Positions 18,545 to 27,577 of a DNA stretch of 64,000 nt are shown here, piece by piece (the first letter of the stretch is position 1; every line of letters starts with the position of its first letter). Position numbers and translations under genes: made by a program. Under the pieces are notes generated by a model that saw only the letters and a list, made by a program, of their open reading frames with translations, was not told the DNA's origin and did not search any database. Source of the DNA: TMP-86 sp031394735. GTDB taxonomy: Bacteria > Pseudomonadota > Gammaproteobacteria > Steroidobacterales > Steroidobacteraceae. The stretch covers positions 30,387 to 94,386 of the forward strand of contig JANMXI010000012.1 in assembly GCA_031394735.1 (NCBI GenBank), in the 5' to 3' direction.

Positions 18545-18588
18545 TTTCTACGAAGGCGAGACGCGATTTTCTTTCAAGAGGACGATTT

Positions 18589-18975
18589 GTGTTCAACAAC
18601 ATCTTTGGCATCCATGAACAGGCGCTGCTGCTGCGAGGGCAACGCGTCGGCGTGCTGGCGGCGAATCTGGCCAATGCCGACACCCCCAACTACAAGTCGC
18701 GCGATTTCGACTTCGATGCAGCCTTGGCCGGCACCGACGCGGCGCCGCTGCCGTTGAGCGTCACGCGGCCCGCGCATCTGATGATGGCCGAACCGGGCTC
18801 ACTGGGAGTCGATCTGAAATTCCGCAATCCGTATCAGGCCTCCCTGGACGGCAACACCGTGGAAATGCCGGTCGAACAGGCCGCCTTCGCCGAGAACTCG
18901 GTGCGCTACCAGGCCAGCCTCGCGTTCATCAATCAAACCATCGCCGGCCTGCAGCTGGCCATCGTCGGGCAATAG
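18589..18975 (+). CDS. flgB: FlgB, proximal rod protein
   Basis: 128 residues, usual length. The N-terminal region LLRGQRVGVLAANLANADTPNYKSRDFDF holds the rod/hook signature around ANLANADTPNYK (split here for length: ANLANAD, then TPNYKSRDF). The C-terminal FAENSVRYQASLAFINQTI is the matching rod helix. FlgB forms the innermost rod. The start is GTG with AAGAGGA seven bases upstream. It is the first gene of a ten-kilobase operon running to flgL, headed by the sigma-54 promoter. Confidence 0.94.
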   Translation: MFNNIFGIHEQALLLRGQRVGVLAANLANADTPNYKSRDFDFDAALAGTDAAPLPLSVTRPAHLMMAEPGSLGVDLKFRNPYQASLDGNTVEMPVEQAAFAENSVRYQASLAFINQTIAGLQLAIVGQ

Positions 18976-18978
18976 ACC

Positions 18979-19410
18979 ATGTCACTGTTCAATGTCTTCG
19001 ATGTCGCCGGCACCGCGCTCAACGCGCAATCCATCCGGCTCAACACCACCGCCAGCAATCTGGCCAACGCGGAGAGCGTCAGCGGCGACCCGACCAAGGT
19101 CTACCGCGCACGTCACCCCGTGTTCCAGTCCATGGTCCGGTATGACGATGGGTTCGGCCTGCCGGACGAGGATGCCGCCTCGGTGGGCGTCAAGGTGCTG
19201 GGCGTGGTGGAAAGTCAGGCGCCGGCGCAGATGCAGTACCAGCCCGGTCATCCGCTGGCGAACAAGGACGGCTATGTCTTCAACTCGAACGTCAATTCGA
19301 TCGAAGAGATGACCAACATGATTTCCGCGTCGCGATCCTTTCAAACCAACATCGACGCGATGAACACCGCGCGCGATCTGTTGTTGAAAACCATTTCGAT
19401 GGGACGCTAA
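18979..19410 (+). CDS. flgC: FlgC, proximal rod protein
   Basis: 143 residues with the flagellar basal-body rod signature at the N-terminus (LNTTASNLANAESVSGD) and the C-terminal EEMTNMISASRSFQTNIDAM helix typical of FlgC. It builds the proximal rod with FlgB and FlgF. The ATG is 3 bases after the flgB stop, and flgD begins 9 bases after this gene. No unusual features. Confidence 0.95.
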   Translation: MSLFNVFDVAGTALNAQSIRLNTTASNLANAESVSGDPTKVYRARHPVFQSMVRYDDGFGLPDEDAASVGVKVLGVVESQAPAQMQYQPGHPLANKDGYVFNSNVNSIEEMTNMISASRSFQTNIDAMNTARDLLLKTISMGR

Positions 19411-19419
19411 GGAGCCCGT

Positions 19420-20145
19420 ATGCAGGTCAATAACACCCCTACGCTGCCGCAGAGCGTCATCGATGCGATCACCAAGGCGACGCAGAACACCAACACGGCG
19501 GGACTGATCAACGGCCAGGCGCCCAGCAGTGCGACACAGACGGCCGCGCTCAACCAAAACGAATTCCTGACCCTGATGTTGGCGCAGTTGAAGGCCCAGG
19601 ACCCGACCAAGCCGGTCGACAGCACGGCGTTCCTGGGACAGCTGGCGCAGATCAGCCAAGTGCAGGGCCTGGCACAATTGAATGACTCGTTCTCGAGCTT
19701 GTCCAGTTCGCTGACCGGCAATCAGGCGCTGCAGGCGTCCTCGCTGCTGGGTCGCAACGCGCTGGTGGCGAGCGATACGGTGAACCTCGGCGCGACCGGC
19801 GCCGTCAGCGGCGCGGTCGACCTGCCGCAATCCACCGGCGGGGTGGTGGTGAACGTCACCGACGCGAGCGGCGCCATCGTGCAGCAGATCAACCTGGGTG
19901 CGCAGCCGCAGGGTCTAGCGAATTTCAGCTGGGACGGCAAGACGATCGCCGGCGTTCGGGCGCCTGCGGGTGTCTACAAGGTCGAAGCCCTGTATGCCGG
20001 CGTCGGCAACAAGGCCACGGCCGCCAGTACCTTGATCAACTCCAGTGTGCTCAGCGTCACCATGGGTGCGGGCCAGACGGGCCTGACTCTGAATCTTTCC
20101 GGCGTCGGAAACGTTGCATTCAGCAACGTGCGCCAAATTTCTTAA
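19420..20145 (+). CDS. flgD: FlgD, hook cap scaffold
   Basis: 241 residues. The conserved N-terminal motif NEFLTLMLAQLKAQDPTKPV is followed by a FlgD Ig-like/Tudor domain in the C-terminal half (NFSWDGKTIAGVRAPAGVY). It caps the growing hook and is later replaced by FlgK. The downstream 31-base gap before flgE contains a TAAAGTTT stretch but no sigma-28 -10 box, so no separate promoter is assigned. Confidence 0.95.
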   Translation: MQVNNTPTLPQSVIDAITKATQNTNTAGLINGQAPSSATQTAALNQNEFLTLMLAQLKAQDPTKPVDSTAFLGQLAQISQVQGLAQLNDSFSSLSSSLTGNQALQASSLLGRNALVASDTVNLGATGAVSGAVDLPQSTGGVVVNVTDASGAIVQQINLGAQPQGLANFSWDGKTIAGVRAPAGVYKVEALYAGVGNKATAASTLINSSVLSVTMGAGQTGLTLNLSGVGNVAFSNVRQIS

Positions 20146-20176
20146 AGTTTAAGCATTTCGACGGGAGAAATTAAAA

Positions 20177-21394
20177 ATGTCATTCAACATTGCATTGTCC
20201 GGGTTGACGGCGGCGACCACCGACCTCAACGTCACCTCCAACAATATCGCCAACGCCAATACGACCGGCTTCAAGCGCTCACGTGCCTCGTTCGCTGACG
20301 TCTACGCCGCCGGCTCCAAGAGCCTGAACACGGGATTGGTGGGTGACGGCGTCCGCCTGGCCAGCACCGCGCAGCAATTCGCGCAGGGCAACATCACCAC
20401 CACGAATTCGAACCTTGACCTCGCGATCAGCGGCGACGGCTTCTTTACCCTGAACAGTGCCGACGGCTACTCGTATACGCGCAACGGCACCTTTTCGGTG
20501 AACAAGACCGGCGATGTGGTCGATGACACCGGCCGCGCGTTGCAGGTGTTTCCGCCGCTCGCTAATGGCGGGTTCAATACCGGTGCGCTGACCAATCTGA
20601 ATCTGCAGACTTCCTCGAGCGCGCCCAATGCGACGACCGCGGGGCAGGTGATTCTGAATCTGCCGGCCTCGACCGCGCCGCCTGCGGTGGCCGTGTTCGA
20701 TCCCACGGATCCGCAAAGCTACAACCAATCCACCACGACCTCGGTGTACGACTCGCTCGGCAACCGCTCCAACGCCACGTTTTACTTCATTGCGACGGCC
20801 ACGCCGAATCAATGGCAGGTGGCGTTGACGGTCGACGGTACACAGGTGGGCGCGCCGCAGAATCTGTTTTTCTCGAACACGGGTCTGGTGACGACGCCGG
20901 CCGGCGGCGCCATCACTTTCCCGGCCTATACGCCGCCCACGGGTGCGCAGCCGCTGAACATGACCTTCAATTTCGGCAAGACCACCCAGTATGGTTCGCA
21001 GTTCGGCGTCAACTCGATCACGCAGGATGGTTACGCGACCGGCCAATTGAGCACGGTGTCGATCGACAACGGCGGCGTGGTGTCGGCGGTGTTCACGAAC
21101 GGCCGCTCGACCCAGCTCGGGCAGCTTGCGATCGGCAACTTCCCGAATCCACAGGGCCTGCGCCAGCTCGGTAACACCAGCTGGTCCGAATCCTTCGCCT
21201 CGGGCAACGTGGTGTTGGGACAGGCTGCAACGGCCGGCTTCGGTCAGATTCAGTCCGGCGCTCTGGAGCAATCCAACGTCGACCTGACGACCCAGTTGGT
21301 GCAGTTGATCACGGCGCAACGCGGATTTCAGGCGAACGCGCAGTCGATCACCACTGAAAATCAGATCACTCAAACCATCATCAATATCCGCTAA
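20177..21394 (+). CDS. flgE: FlgE, hook protein
   Basis: 405 residues, within the normal range for hook proteins. N-terminal SGLTAATTDLNVTSNNIANA and C-terminal VQLITAQRGFQANAQSI are the D0 helices; the central part carries the FlgE D1/D2 pattern with SYTRNGTFSVNKTG and VYDSLGN. It polymerises into the hook under the FlgD cap. A GGGAGA ribosome site precedes the ATG. The stop overlaps the flgF start by one base (TAATG). Confidence 0.95.
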   Translation: MSFNIALSGLTAATTDLNVTSNNIANANTTGFKRSRASFADVYAAGSKSLNTGLVGDGVRLASTAQQFAQGNITTTNSNLDLAISGDGFFTLNSADGYSYTRNGTFSVNKTGDVVDDTGRALQVFPPLANGGFNTGALTNLNLQTSSSAPNATTAGQVILNLPASTAPPAVAVFDPTDPQSYNQSTTTSVYDSLGNRSNATFYFIATATPNQWQVALTVDGTQVGAPQNLFFSNTGLVTTPAGGAITFPAYTPPTGAQPLNMTFNFGKTTQYGSQFGVNSITQDGYATGQLSTVSIDNGGVVSAVFTNGRSTQLGQLAIGNFPNPQGLRQLGNTSWSESFASGNVVLGQAATAGFGQIQSGALEQSNVDLTTQLVQLITAQRGFQANAQSITTENQITQTIINIR

Positions 21395-22128
21395 TGGATC
21401 ACGCGTTATATGTGGCGATGACCGGCGCGAAGCAGATCATGCAGGCGCAGGCGGTCAATTCGCACAACATGGCCAATGTGAGCACCACCGGCTTCCGGCA
21501 GGACTTGCACCAGTTCAACAGTTTCCCGATCTATGGAGTCGGCTATCCGACTCGCGTGAACGCGGTGGCCACCGATGCCGGCGCGGATTTTTCGGCCGGC
21601 ACCTTGCTCACCACGGGCCGCGATCTGGACATTGCCGTGAACGGCAAGGGCTTCATCGCTGTGCAGGGCATCGACGGCAAGGAGGCGTATACGCGGGCCG
21701 GTGATCTGCAGGTGACGGCGACCGGCGTATTGCAGACGGCCGGCGGTTTTCCCGTCATGTCCGATGGCAATCCCATCAGCCTGCCGCCTGCGTCGCAAAT
21801 CACCATCGGTGGCGACGGCACGATTTCGGTGGTGCCGCTGGGCCTGAGCCCCTCGGCGTTGTCGCAGGTCGATCGCGTCAAGCTGGTGAATCCGGCGGAA
21901 AAAGATCTGGTCAAGGGAACCGACGGCATGTTCCGGTTGAAGACCGGCGCGAAGGCCCCTTCCGATCCGAACGTGCAGATCACCGCCGGTGCGCTCGAGT
22001 CCAGCAACGTGAACATGGCGCAGTCCTTGATCAGCATGATCGAGTTGCAGCGCCTGTACGAAATGCAGATCAAAGGCATCAGCACCGTCGATCAGAACAG
22101 CCAAAGCGCCGAACGCTTGATGCAATAA
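21394..22128 (+). CDS. flgF: FlgF, rod protein
   Basis: 244 residues, starting MDHALYVAMTGAKQIMQAQ as FlgF proteins do, with NMANVSTTGFRQDL as the rod signature and the C-terminal helix SLISMIELQRLYEMQIKGI. It links the proximal rod (FlgB, FlgC) to the distal rod FlgG. Translation is coupled to flgE by a TAATG overlap, and flgG follows 16 bases later. Confidence 0.95.
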   Translation: MDHALYVAMTGAKQIMQAQAVNSHNMANVSTTGFRQDLHQFNSFPIYGVGYPTRVNAVATDAGADFSAGTLLTTGRDLDIAVNGKGFIAVQGIDGKEAYTRAGDLQVTATGVLQTAGGFPVMSDGNPISLPPASQITIGGDGTISVVPLGLSPSALSQVDRVKLVNPAEKDLVKGTDGMFRLKTGAKAPSDPNVQITAGALESSNVNMAQSLISMIELQRLYEMQIKGISTVDQNSQSAERLMQ

Positions 22129-22144
22129 GCCAGGAATACAGACT

Positions 22145-22930
22145 ATGAATCTTGCACTGTGGGCAGCAAAAACCGGCTTGGACGCGCAGAACACGCGCAT
22201 GGCCGTCATCTCCAACAATCTTGCGAACGTCAACACGACCGGCTTCAAGAAAGGCCGCGCCGCATTCCAGGATCTCGTGTACCAGAACATCCGGCAGGTC
22301 GGCGCGCAGAGTTCGCAGAACACGCAGTACCCGACCGGACTGACGCTGGGCACCGGTGTGCGCATCGTTGCGACCGAAAAGGTGTACGAGCAGGGCAGTC
22401 TGCAGCAGACCAACAACAGTCTGGACGTGGCCATCACCGGGCGCGGATTTTTCCAGATCACGCTGCCGGATGGAACGCTGGCGTACACCCTGGACGGATC
22501 CTTCAAGATGGACGGCCAGGGCAATCTGGTCACCTCGAACGGCTACGCGTTGTCGCCGGCGATCACGATTCCGGCGAATGCGCAAACCATCACCATCGGC
22601 AGCGATGGCACGGTGTCGGTGACCACGACCGGGACCACCGCGCCCACCCAGGTCGGGCAGATTCAGCTCGCCGATTTCATCAACAATTCGGGCCTGCAAC
22701 CGCGCGGCGACAACCTGTTGATCGAATCGGTGGCCAGCGGCGCACCGCAGGTGGGAACGCCCGGCACCAATGGGTTGGGCGTCACGCAGCAAGGATCTCT
22801 CGAGACCTCGAACGTGAACGTCGTGGAAGAACTGGTGTCCATGATCGAAACCCAGCGAGCCTATGAGATGAACTCCAAGGCCATCAGCACCACGGATCAG
22901 ATGCTGCAGTATCTGACCAACAACGTCTGA
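22145..22930 (+). CDS. flgG: FlgG, distal rod protein
   Basis: 261 residues, the standard FlgG length. N-terminal LWAAKTGLDAQNTRMAVISN and NLANVNTTGFKK, then YTLDGSFKMDGQGNLVTSNG, and C-terminal VEELVSMIETQRAYEMNSK identify it clearly. It forms the distal rod that passes through the P and L rings. Its stop overlaps the flgH start (TGATG). Confidence 0.97.
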   Translation: MNLALWAAKTGLDAQNTRMAVISNNLANVNTTGFKKGRAAFQDLVYQNIRQVGAQSSQNTQYPTGLTLGTGVRIVATEKVYEQGSLQQTNNSLDVAITGRGFFQITLPDGTLAYTLDGSFKMDGQGNLVTSNGYALSPAITIPANAQTITIGSDGTVSVTTTGTTAPTQVGQIQLADFINNSGLQPRGDNLLIESVASGAPQVGTPGTNGLGVTQQGSLETSNVNVVEELVSMIETQRAYEMNSKAISTTDQMLQYLTNNV

Positions 22931-23610
22931 TGAACACGCCTGTAAAACTTTGCTTGGCGATCACCGCTGCCGCACTGCTGGCGGGCTGCGGGCTGATCAG
23001 CAGCAAACCCGAGCGTCGCCTGGAGCCCACGACGCGCGTGATGCCGCCGCCGGAAACCCGCACCGACGGCGCGATCTACCAGGCCGGTCGCGGCATGGAC
23101 CTGTTCGCGGATCTCAAGGCGCGCCATGTCGGCGACGTGCTCACGATCCGATTGCAGGAATCGACCAACGCCACCAAGAACGCCACCACCAAGACCAGCA
23201 AGTCGACGAGCCTTGCCAATGTAGGACCGACGTTGTTCGGCAAGACCTACACCAACAACGGCGTGCCGTTGTTCAACGCATCGCTGGACGGCAAGCATTC
23301 TTTTGATGGTGAAGGCTCCAGCGCGCAGAGCAACAGCCTCGCCGGCAGCCTCACGGTCACGGTGGTGGACGTGCAACCCAACGGCAATCTGATCGTTCAG
23401 GGCGAGAAGTCCTTGAAGTTGAATCAGGGCGATGAGTTCGTGCGCATCGCCGGCGTCGTCAGGCCCGCGGACATCGCCACCGACAACACCGTCACCTCCG
23501 ACAAGATTGCCGATGCGCACATCAGTTATTCGGGCAAGGGCGCGATCAGCAGCTCCAATCGCATGGGCTGGTTGGCGCGGTTCTTCAACTCGCCCGTGGC
23601 ACCCTTCTAG
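22930..23610 (+). CDS. flgH: FlgH, L-ring lipoprotein
   Basis: 226 residues with a lipoprotein signal and lipobox LAGC (Cys20). The body contains the FlgH blocks ARHVGDVLTIRLQESTNA and NGNLIVQGEKSL, and it ends VNTVTSDKIADAHISYSG-like before a hydrophobic C-terminus. It is lipid-anchored in the outer membrane and forms the L ring around the distal rod. It overlaps flgG by one base and is followed by flgI after 9 bases. Confidence 0.95.
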   Translation: MNTPVKLCLAITAAALLAGCGLISSKPERRLEPTTRVMPPPETRTDGAIYQAGRGMDLFADLKARHVGDVLTIRLQESTNATKNATTKTSKSTSLANVGPTLFGKTYTNNGVPLFNASLDGKHSFDGEGSSAQSNSLAGSLTVTVVDVQPNGNLIVQGEKSLKLNQGDEFVRIAGVVRPADIATDNTVTSDKIADAHISYSGKGAISSSNRMGWLARFFNSPVAPF

Positions 23611-23619
23611 GCGATCCGT

Positions 23620-24732
23620 ATGGTCCGTCGCTTCCGAATCGCTTCGATTGTTCCGCTGCTGGCCCTGATGGCAAGCATAGCTCAGGCCGATCGCATCAAG
23701 GATCTGGCGCATGTGCAAGGCGTGCGTACGAATCAGCTCATCGGCTACGGTTTGGTGGTGGGGCTCGATGGCACCGGCGATCAAACCAGCCAGGCGCCGT
23801 TTACGGTGCAGTCGTTGAAAAACATGCTGGCGCAGCTCGGCGTCACGGTGCCTTCCAACGTCAGCCCGCAGCTCAAGAATGTGGCGGCGGTGTCCGTGTC
23901 GGCGGTGATGCCGGCCTTCGTCAAGCCCGGTCAGACCATCGACATCACCGTCAATTCTCTGGGCAATGCCAAGAGTCTGCGGGGTGGCTCCTTGCTGGTC
24001 GCACCGCTGCGCGGTTTGGACGGGCAGGTCTACGCGGTGGCGCAAGGCAATCTGATCGTCAGCGGATTCGGCGCCGAGGCCAATGATGGGTCGAAGATCT
24101 CCGTCAATATCCCGAGCTCCGGACGCATCCCCAACGGTGCGACGGTCGAGCGCGCCGTACCGTCCGACTTCGGGCAGGGAGATTCGATCGTCTTGAATTT
24201 GAACGAGGCGGACTTCACGACGGCGAGCCGGCTGGTCGTCAGCGTCAACAAGAGCATCGGCGAAGGGTCGGCATCGATCATCGACGGTGGGTCGATCCGC
24301 GTACGTGCGCCGGCCGATGTTACGCAACGAGTCGCGTTCCTGTCCGCGGTCGAAAACCTGGACGTGGACCCCGGCAGTGCCGCGGCGCGCGTCATCGTGA
24401 ATTCGCGCACCGGCACGGTGGTGATCAGCAGCAATGTGCGCGTCAGCCCGGCCGCCGTTTCGCACGGCTCGCTCACGGTGACGATCAAAGAGGATCTCTC
24501 CGTGAGTCAGCCTGCGCCATTCGCACGCCAGGGTCAGACCGCGGTCACGTCCAATTCCACCATCAAAGTGGATGAGGGGTCGCGCAGCATGTTTTTATTC
24601 AAGCCCGGCGTGGAACTGGAGCAGATCGTGCGCGCTGTGAATGACGTCGGCGCGGCGCCTGGCGATCTGGTGGCGATTCTGGAAGCTCTGCGCGAGGCCG
24701 GTGCCCTGCGTGCAGAGTTGATAGTGATCTAA
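23620..24732 (+). CDS. flgI: FlgI, P-ring protein
   Basis: 370 residues, standard length. A signal peptide ending in SIAQA precedes DRIKDLAHVQGVRTNQLIGY and GLVVGLDGTGDQT, the strongest FlgI signature. The ending VGAAPGDLVAILEALREAGAL is typical. It forms the P ring in the peptidoglycan layer with help from FlgA. The start lies 9 bases after flgH, and flgJ begins 2 bases after the stop. Confidence 0.97.
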   Translation: MVRRFRIASIVPLLALMASIAQADRIKDLAHVQGVRTNQLIGYGLVVGLDGTGDQTSQAPFTVQSLKNMLAQLGVTVPSNVSPQLKNVAAVSVSAVMPAFVKPGQTIDITVNSLGNAKSLRGGSLLVAPLRGLDGQVYAVAQGNLIVSGFGAEANDGSKISVNIPSSGRIPNGATVERAVPSDFGQGDSIVLNLNEADFTTASRLVVSVNKSIGEGSASIIDGGSIRVRAPADVTQRVAFLSAVENLDVDPGSAAARVIVNSRTGTVVISSNVRVSPAAVSHGSLTVTIKEDLSVSQPAPFARQGQTAVTSNSTIKVDEGSRSMFLFKPGVELEQIVRAVNDVGAAPGDLVAILEALREAGALRAELIVI

Positions 24733-24734
24733 AG

Positions 24735-25592
24735 ATGACGCTGCCGCTGCCCATCAACACCGCCGGCTCCGCCTACACCGACATCAATGGTCTGGAATCC
24801 CTGAAGAAGGATCCCAAATCGCCGCAATCGGTGAGCAAGGTCGCGCAGCAGGTCGAGGCCATGTTCCTGCAGATGATGCTCAAGAGCATGCGCGACGCCA
24901 ATCTGGGTGACGGCATCTTCGACAGCGAAGAGGGCAAGATGTACCAGGACATGTTCGACAAGCAGATTGCGTTGGATATGAGCCAGCACAGCCAAGTCGG
25001 CATCGGCGATCTGCTGATGCGTCAATTGACGCAGAAGAGCGATGCCGCGAGCGCACCCGCCTCGCCTTTTGCGCCGGCGCAAACGCATGCGACGGCAGTA
25101 GATCCCTTGCAATTCGTGACGCAGGCGCTGCCGGCGATCACCCAGGCGGCGAAGAAGCTCGGTGTGAGCCCGAAAGGCATGCTGGCCCAGGCCGTTCTGG
25201 AATCCGGATGGGGGCAACGCATTCCGAAGACCGCCGAGGGCCGTTCCAGTTTTAATGTGTTTGGCATCAAAGCCGGCGCAAATTGGACAGGCGCCCGCGC
25301 GGTTGCCGATACGGTCGAATTCAACGGGACCGTGGCCAGGCGACAGCAGGCGGTGTTTCGCGCCTACGATTCCATTCAAGACAGCGTCAACGACTATGTG
25401 AAGCTGCTGGGTTCGTCACCGCGCTATTCAGCGGCGCTGTCGAGCGGCAGCGATCCTGCGGCTTTCGTCCAGGCAATGGGCTCATCCGGGTATGCCACGG
25501 ACCCCGAATATGTCAATAAACTCAAGCAGATATTGACGAGTGACCGGCTGCAATCGGCGTTTGCAGTACGCACCGCCAGCCTTCAGAAATGA
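24735..25592 (+). CDS. flgJ: FlgJ, rod cap and peptidoglycan hydrolase
   Basis: 285 residues in two domains. Residues about 30-100 are the rod-binding cap domain (VAQQVEAMFLQMMLKSMRDA), and about 130-285 the glucosaminidase domain with the likely catalytic Glu157 in LAQAVLESGWGQ and the NVFGIKAG block. It caps the rod and opens the peptidoglycan for it. The two-domain form is usual in gammaproteobacteria. The gene ends just upstream of the candidate sigma-28 site for flgK. Confidence 0.95.
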   Translation: MTLPLPINTAGSAYTDINGLESLKKDPKSPQSVSKVAQQVEAMFLQMMLKSMRDANLGDGIFDSEEGKMYQDMFDKQIALDMSQHSQVGIGDLLMRQLTQKSDAASAPASPFAPAQTHATAVDPLQFVTQALPAITQAAKKLGVSPKGMLAQAVLESGWGQRIPKTAEGRSSFNVFGIKAGANWTGARAVADTVEFNGTVARRQQAVFRAYDSIQDSVNDYVKLLGSSPRYSAALSSGSDPAAFVQAMGSSGYATDPEYVNKLKQILTSDRLQSAFAVRTASLQK

Positions 25593-25608
25593 AACCCGAA
25601 GCCGATAC
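25582..25608 (+). promoter_or_regulatory. Candidate sigma-28 promoter of flgKL
   Basis: A good -10 box GCCGATAC at 25601-25608 is preceded, after exactly 11 bases, by the weak -35 TTCAGAAA, overlapping the end of flgJ. The flgK GTG lies 50 bases further. FliA control of flgK and flgL is common; the poor -35 makes this a candidate only. Confidence 0.5.
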
Positions 25609-25657
25609 AGCCTGCATCGGCGGCGCACGGTTCGGGTAGCCGCCCAAGAGGTCCAAC

Positions 25658-27553
25658 GTGTCAGATGTTTTTGGAATCAGCGTTTCAGCGCTGCAGGCGT
25701 TTCAACGGGCGATCACCGTTACTGGCAATAACATTGCCAATGCCAGCACGCCCGGCTACAGCCGGCAATCTGTCGACCTAAGTTCGCGGCCGCCGCAGTT
25801 CTACGGTAACGGCTGGGTCGGATCCGGTGTCGACGTGGTCACCGTGCGGCGCGCGTTCGATCAGGCGGCCGTGAACCAGCTCAACACCTCGCAGAGTTCG
25901 TTGGGCCAGCTCGATGCGTACAAGACCTACACCGACCAGCTCGACAATCTGTTCAGCACCACCGGCGGCGGCATTACCGCCGCGACGACGGGATTCTTCA
26001 GCGCCGTGTCCGACGTCGCCAATGACCCGACCTCGACGGCCGCGCGTCAGGCCCTGCTGGGGCAATCGCAAACCCTCGCCAATACCTTTCAAAATGCGAG
26101 CGCGCAGATCGATGCCATCAATCAGGACATCAACACCCGCTTGTCGGCCGACGTTGCGCAGATCAACAGTTACGCGCAATCCATCGCGCAGCTGAATGAT
26201 CGCATCGTCGGCAGCGGCGGTTCAGCGCAGGCACAGGCACCGAACGATTTGTTGGATCAGCGCGATCAGCTCATCACCGAACTGTCCAAGCTCACCGCAT
26301 TGACTACCACCACCGATGCGAACGGTGCCGTGAATGTGTACGTGGGCAACGGCCAGGGCTTGGTGCTGCAGGGCGATGTCAATCAACTGACGACCGTCAG
26401 CAGTGAATACGATGCCACCCGCCTGGAAGTGGCCTTCGCCGGTTCCGGCACCGGCAACACCATCAGCTCGCTGCTCACCGGCGGAAGTTTGGGCGGATTG
26501 CTCGCGGCACGCACCCAGTTGATCGATCCGGTGCGCAATCAGCTCGGGCAACTCGCCACCTCGATCGCACAGACCGTCAACACTCAACAAGGTTTCGGCG
26601 TCGACCTCAACGGCGCGCTGGGAAAGAATCTGTTCAGCTTCACAGGTCCGCAGACCGTTGCATCCAGCGGCAATTCCGGTGGCGCGAGCGTCGCCGCCAG
26701 CTTGTCGAGCCTGGGAGCGCTGACCGCCGAGAACTACACCCTGACCTACACTGCGGGCGCGTACACGCTCAAGCGCGTGTCCGATGGCGCGGTGGTACCC
26801 ACGACCGGTGCGGGCACTGTCGCGAGTCCGCTCAGCGCCGATGGATTGAATCTGGTGATCACCGGCGCGCCCGCCAATGGCGACCGGTTCCTGATCCAAC
26901 CGACAGCGAATGCGGCCGGAACCCTCAACGTTGCGCTGACCATCACGTCGCAGATTGCCGCCGCCGGCGCGGTGAGAACCTCGGCCGCCAACAGCAATGC
27001 CGGCAGCGGCGGCATCAGCAGTGGCACGGTGCTGGACCCCAGCGATGCAAACCTGTTCACGACGACGACGCTGACGTTCACGAGCGCCACGACCTATAGC
27101 GTCAACGGCGCGGGCAGCTTCGCTTACACGCCCGGCGGCAACATCAACCTCAATGGCTGGCAGGTGCAGATCAGCGGCGCACCGGCAGTGGGCGACACGT
27201 TTACCATTCAGAAAAACAGTGGCGGGTCGGGCGACAACCGCAATGCGCTGGCCCTCGCCACCATTCAAAATCAAGGCGTGCTGTCGAACGGCACGGTCAG
27301 CGTCACCGGTGCCCTGAGTTCGCTGGTCACCGGCGTGGGTACCCAGGCGCAGCAGACGAAATTTGCGCAAGCGGCGCAGACCGGCATCAACACTCAGGCT
27401 CAACAACGCGTGCAATCCGAATCCGGCGTGAATCTGGATGAGGAGGCGGCGAGCCTGTTGCAGTGGCAGCAGGCGTATCAGGCTGCCGCGCAGGCGTTGA
27501 AGATCGGCAGTTCCCTGTTCCAGTCATTGCTCTCTGCCGTGCAGTCGGCGTAA
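25658..27553 (+). CDS. flgK: FlgK, first hook-filament junction protein (HAP1)
   Basis: 631 residues, at the long end for FlgK. N-terminal VSALQAFQRAITVTGNNIAN followed by ASTPGYSRQ is the HAP1 signature; C-terminal NLDEEAASLLQWQQAYQAAAQ is the D0 helix. The middle (about 340-540) is Ala/Gly/Thr-rich and variable. It joins hook and filament and is carried by FlgN. The start is GTG at 25658 with AAGAGG upstream. flgL follows after 24 bases. Confidence 0.95.
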   Translation: MSDVFGISVSALQAFQRAITVTGNNIANASTPGYSRQSVDLSSRPPQFYGNGWVGSGVDVVTVRRAFDQAAVNQLNTSQSSLGQLDAYKTYTDQLDNLFSTTGGGITAATTGFFSAVSDVANDPTSTAARQALLGQSQTLANTFQNASAQIDAINQDINTRLSADVAQINSYAQSIAQLNDRIVGSGGSAQAQAPNDLLDQRDQLITELSKLTALTTTTDANGAVNVYVGNGQGLVLQGDVNQLTTVSSEYDATRLEVAFAGSGTGNTISSLLTGGSLGGLLAARTQLIDPVRNQLGQLATSIAQTVNTQQGFGVDLNGALGKNLFSFTGPQTVASSGNSGGASVAASLSSLGALTAENYTLTYTAGAYTLKRVSDGAVVPTTGAGTVASPLSADGLNLVITGAPANGDRFLIQPTANAAGTLNVALTITSQIAAAGAVRTSAANSNAGSGGISSGTVLDPSDANLFTTTTLTFTSATTYSVNGAGSFAYTPGGNINLNGWQVQISGAPAVGDTFTIQKNSGGSGDNRNALALATIQNQGVLSNGTVSVTGALSSLVTGVGTQAQQTKFAQAAQTGINTQAQQRVQSESGVNLDEEAASLLQWQQAYQAAAQALKIGSSLFQSLLSAVQSA

Positions 27554-27577
27554 TGCACTCTTCGGTGAAATAAACCT

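Noticed and set aside
20146..20176. Sigma-28 promoter before flgE
   Set aside because: TAAAGTTT is present, but no GCCGATAA-like box follows at 11 bases.
22897..24465. 522-codon minus-strand frame across flgH and flgI
   Set aside because: Antisense of strongly conserved genes with no motif of its own.
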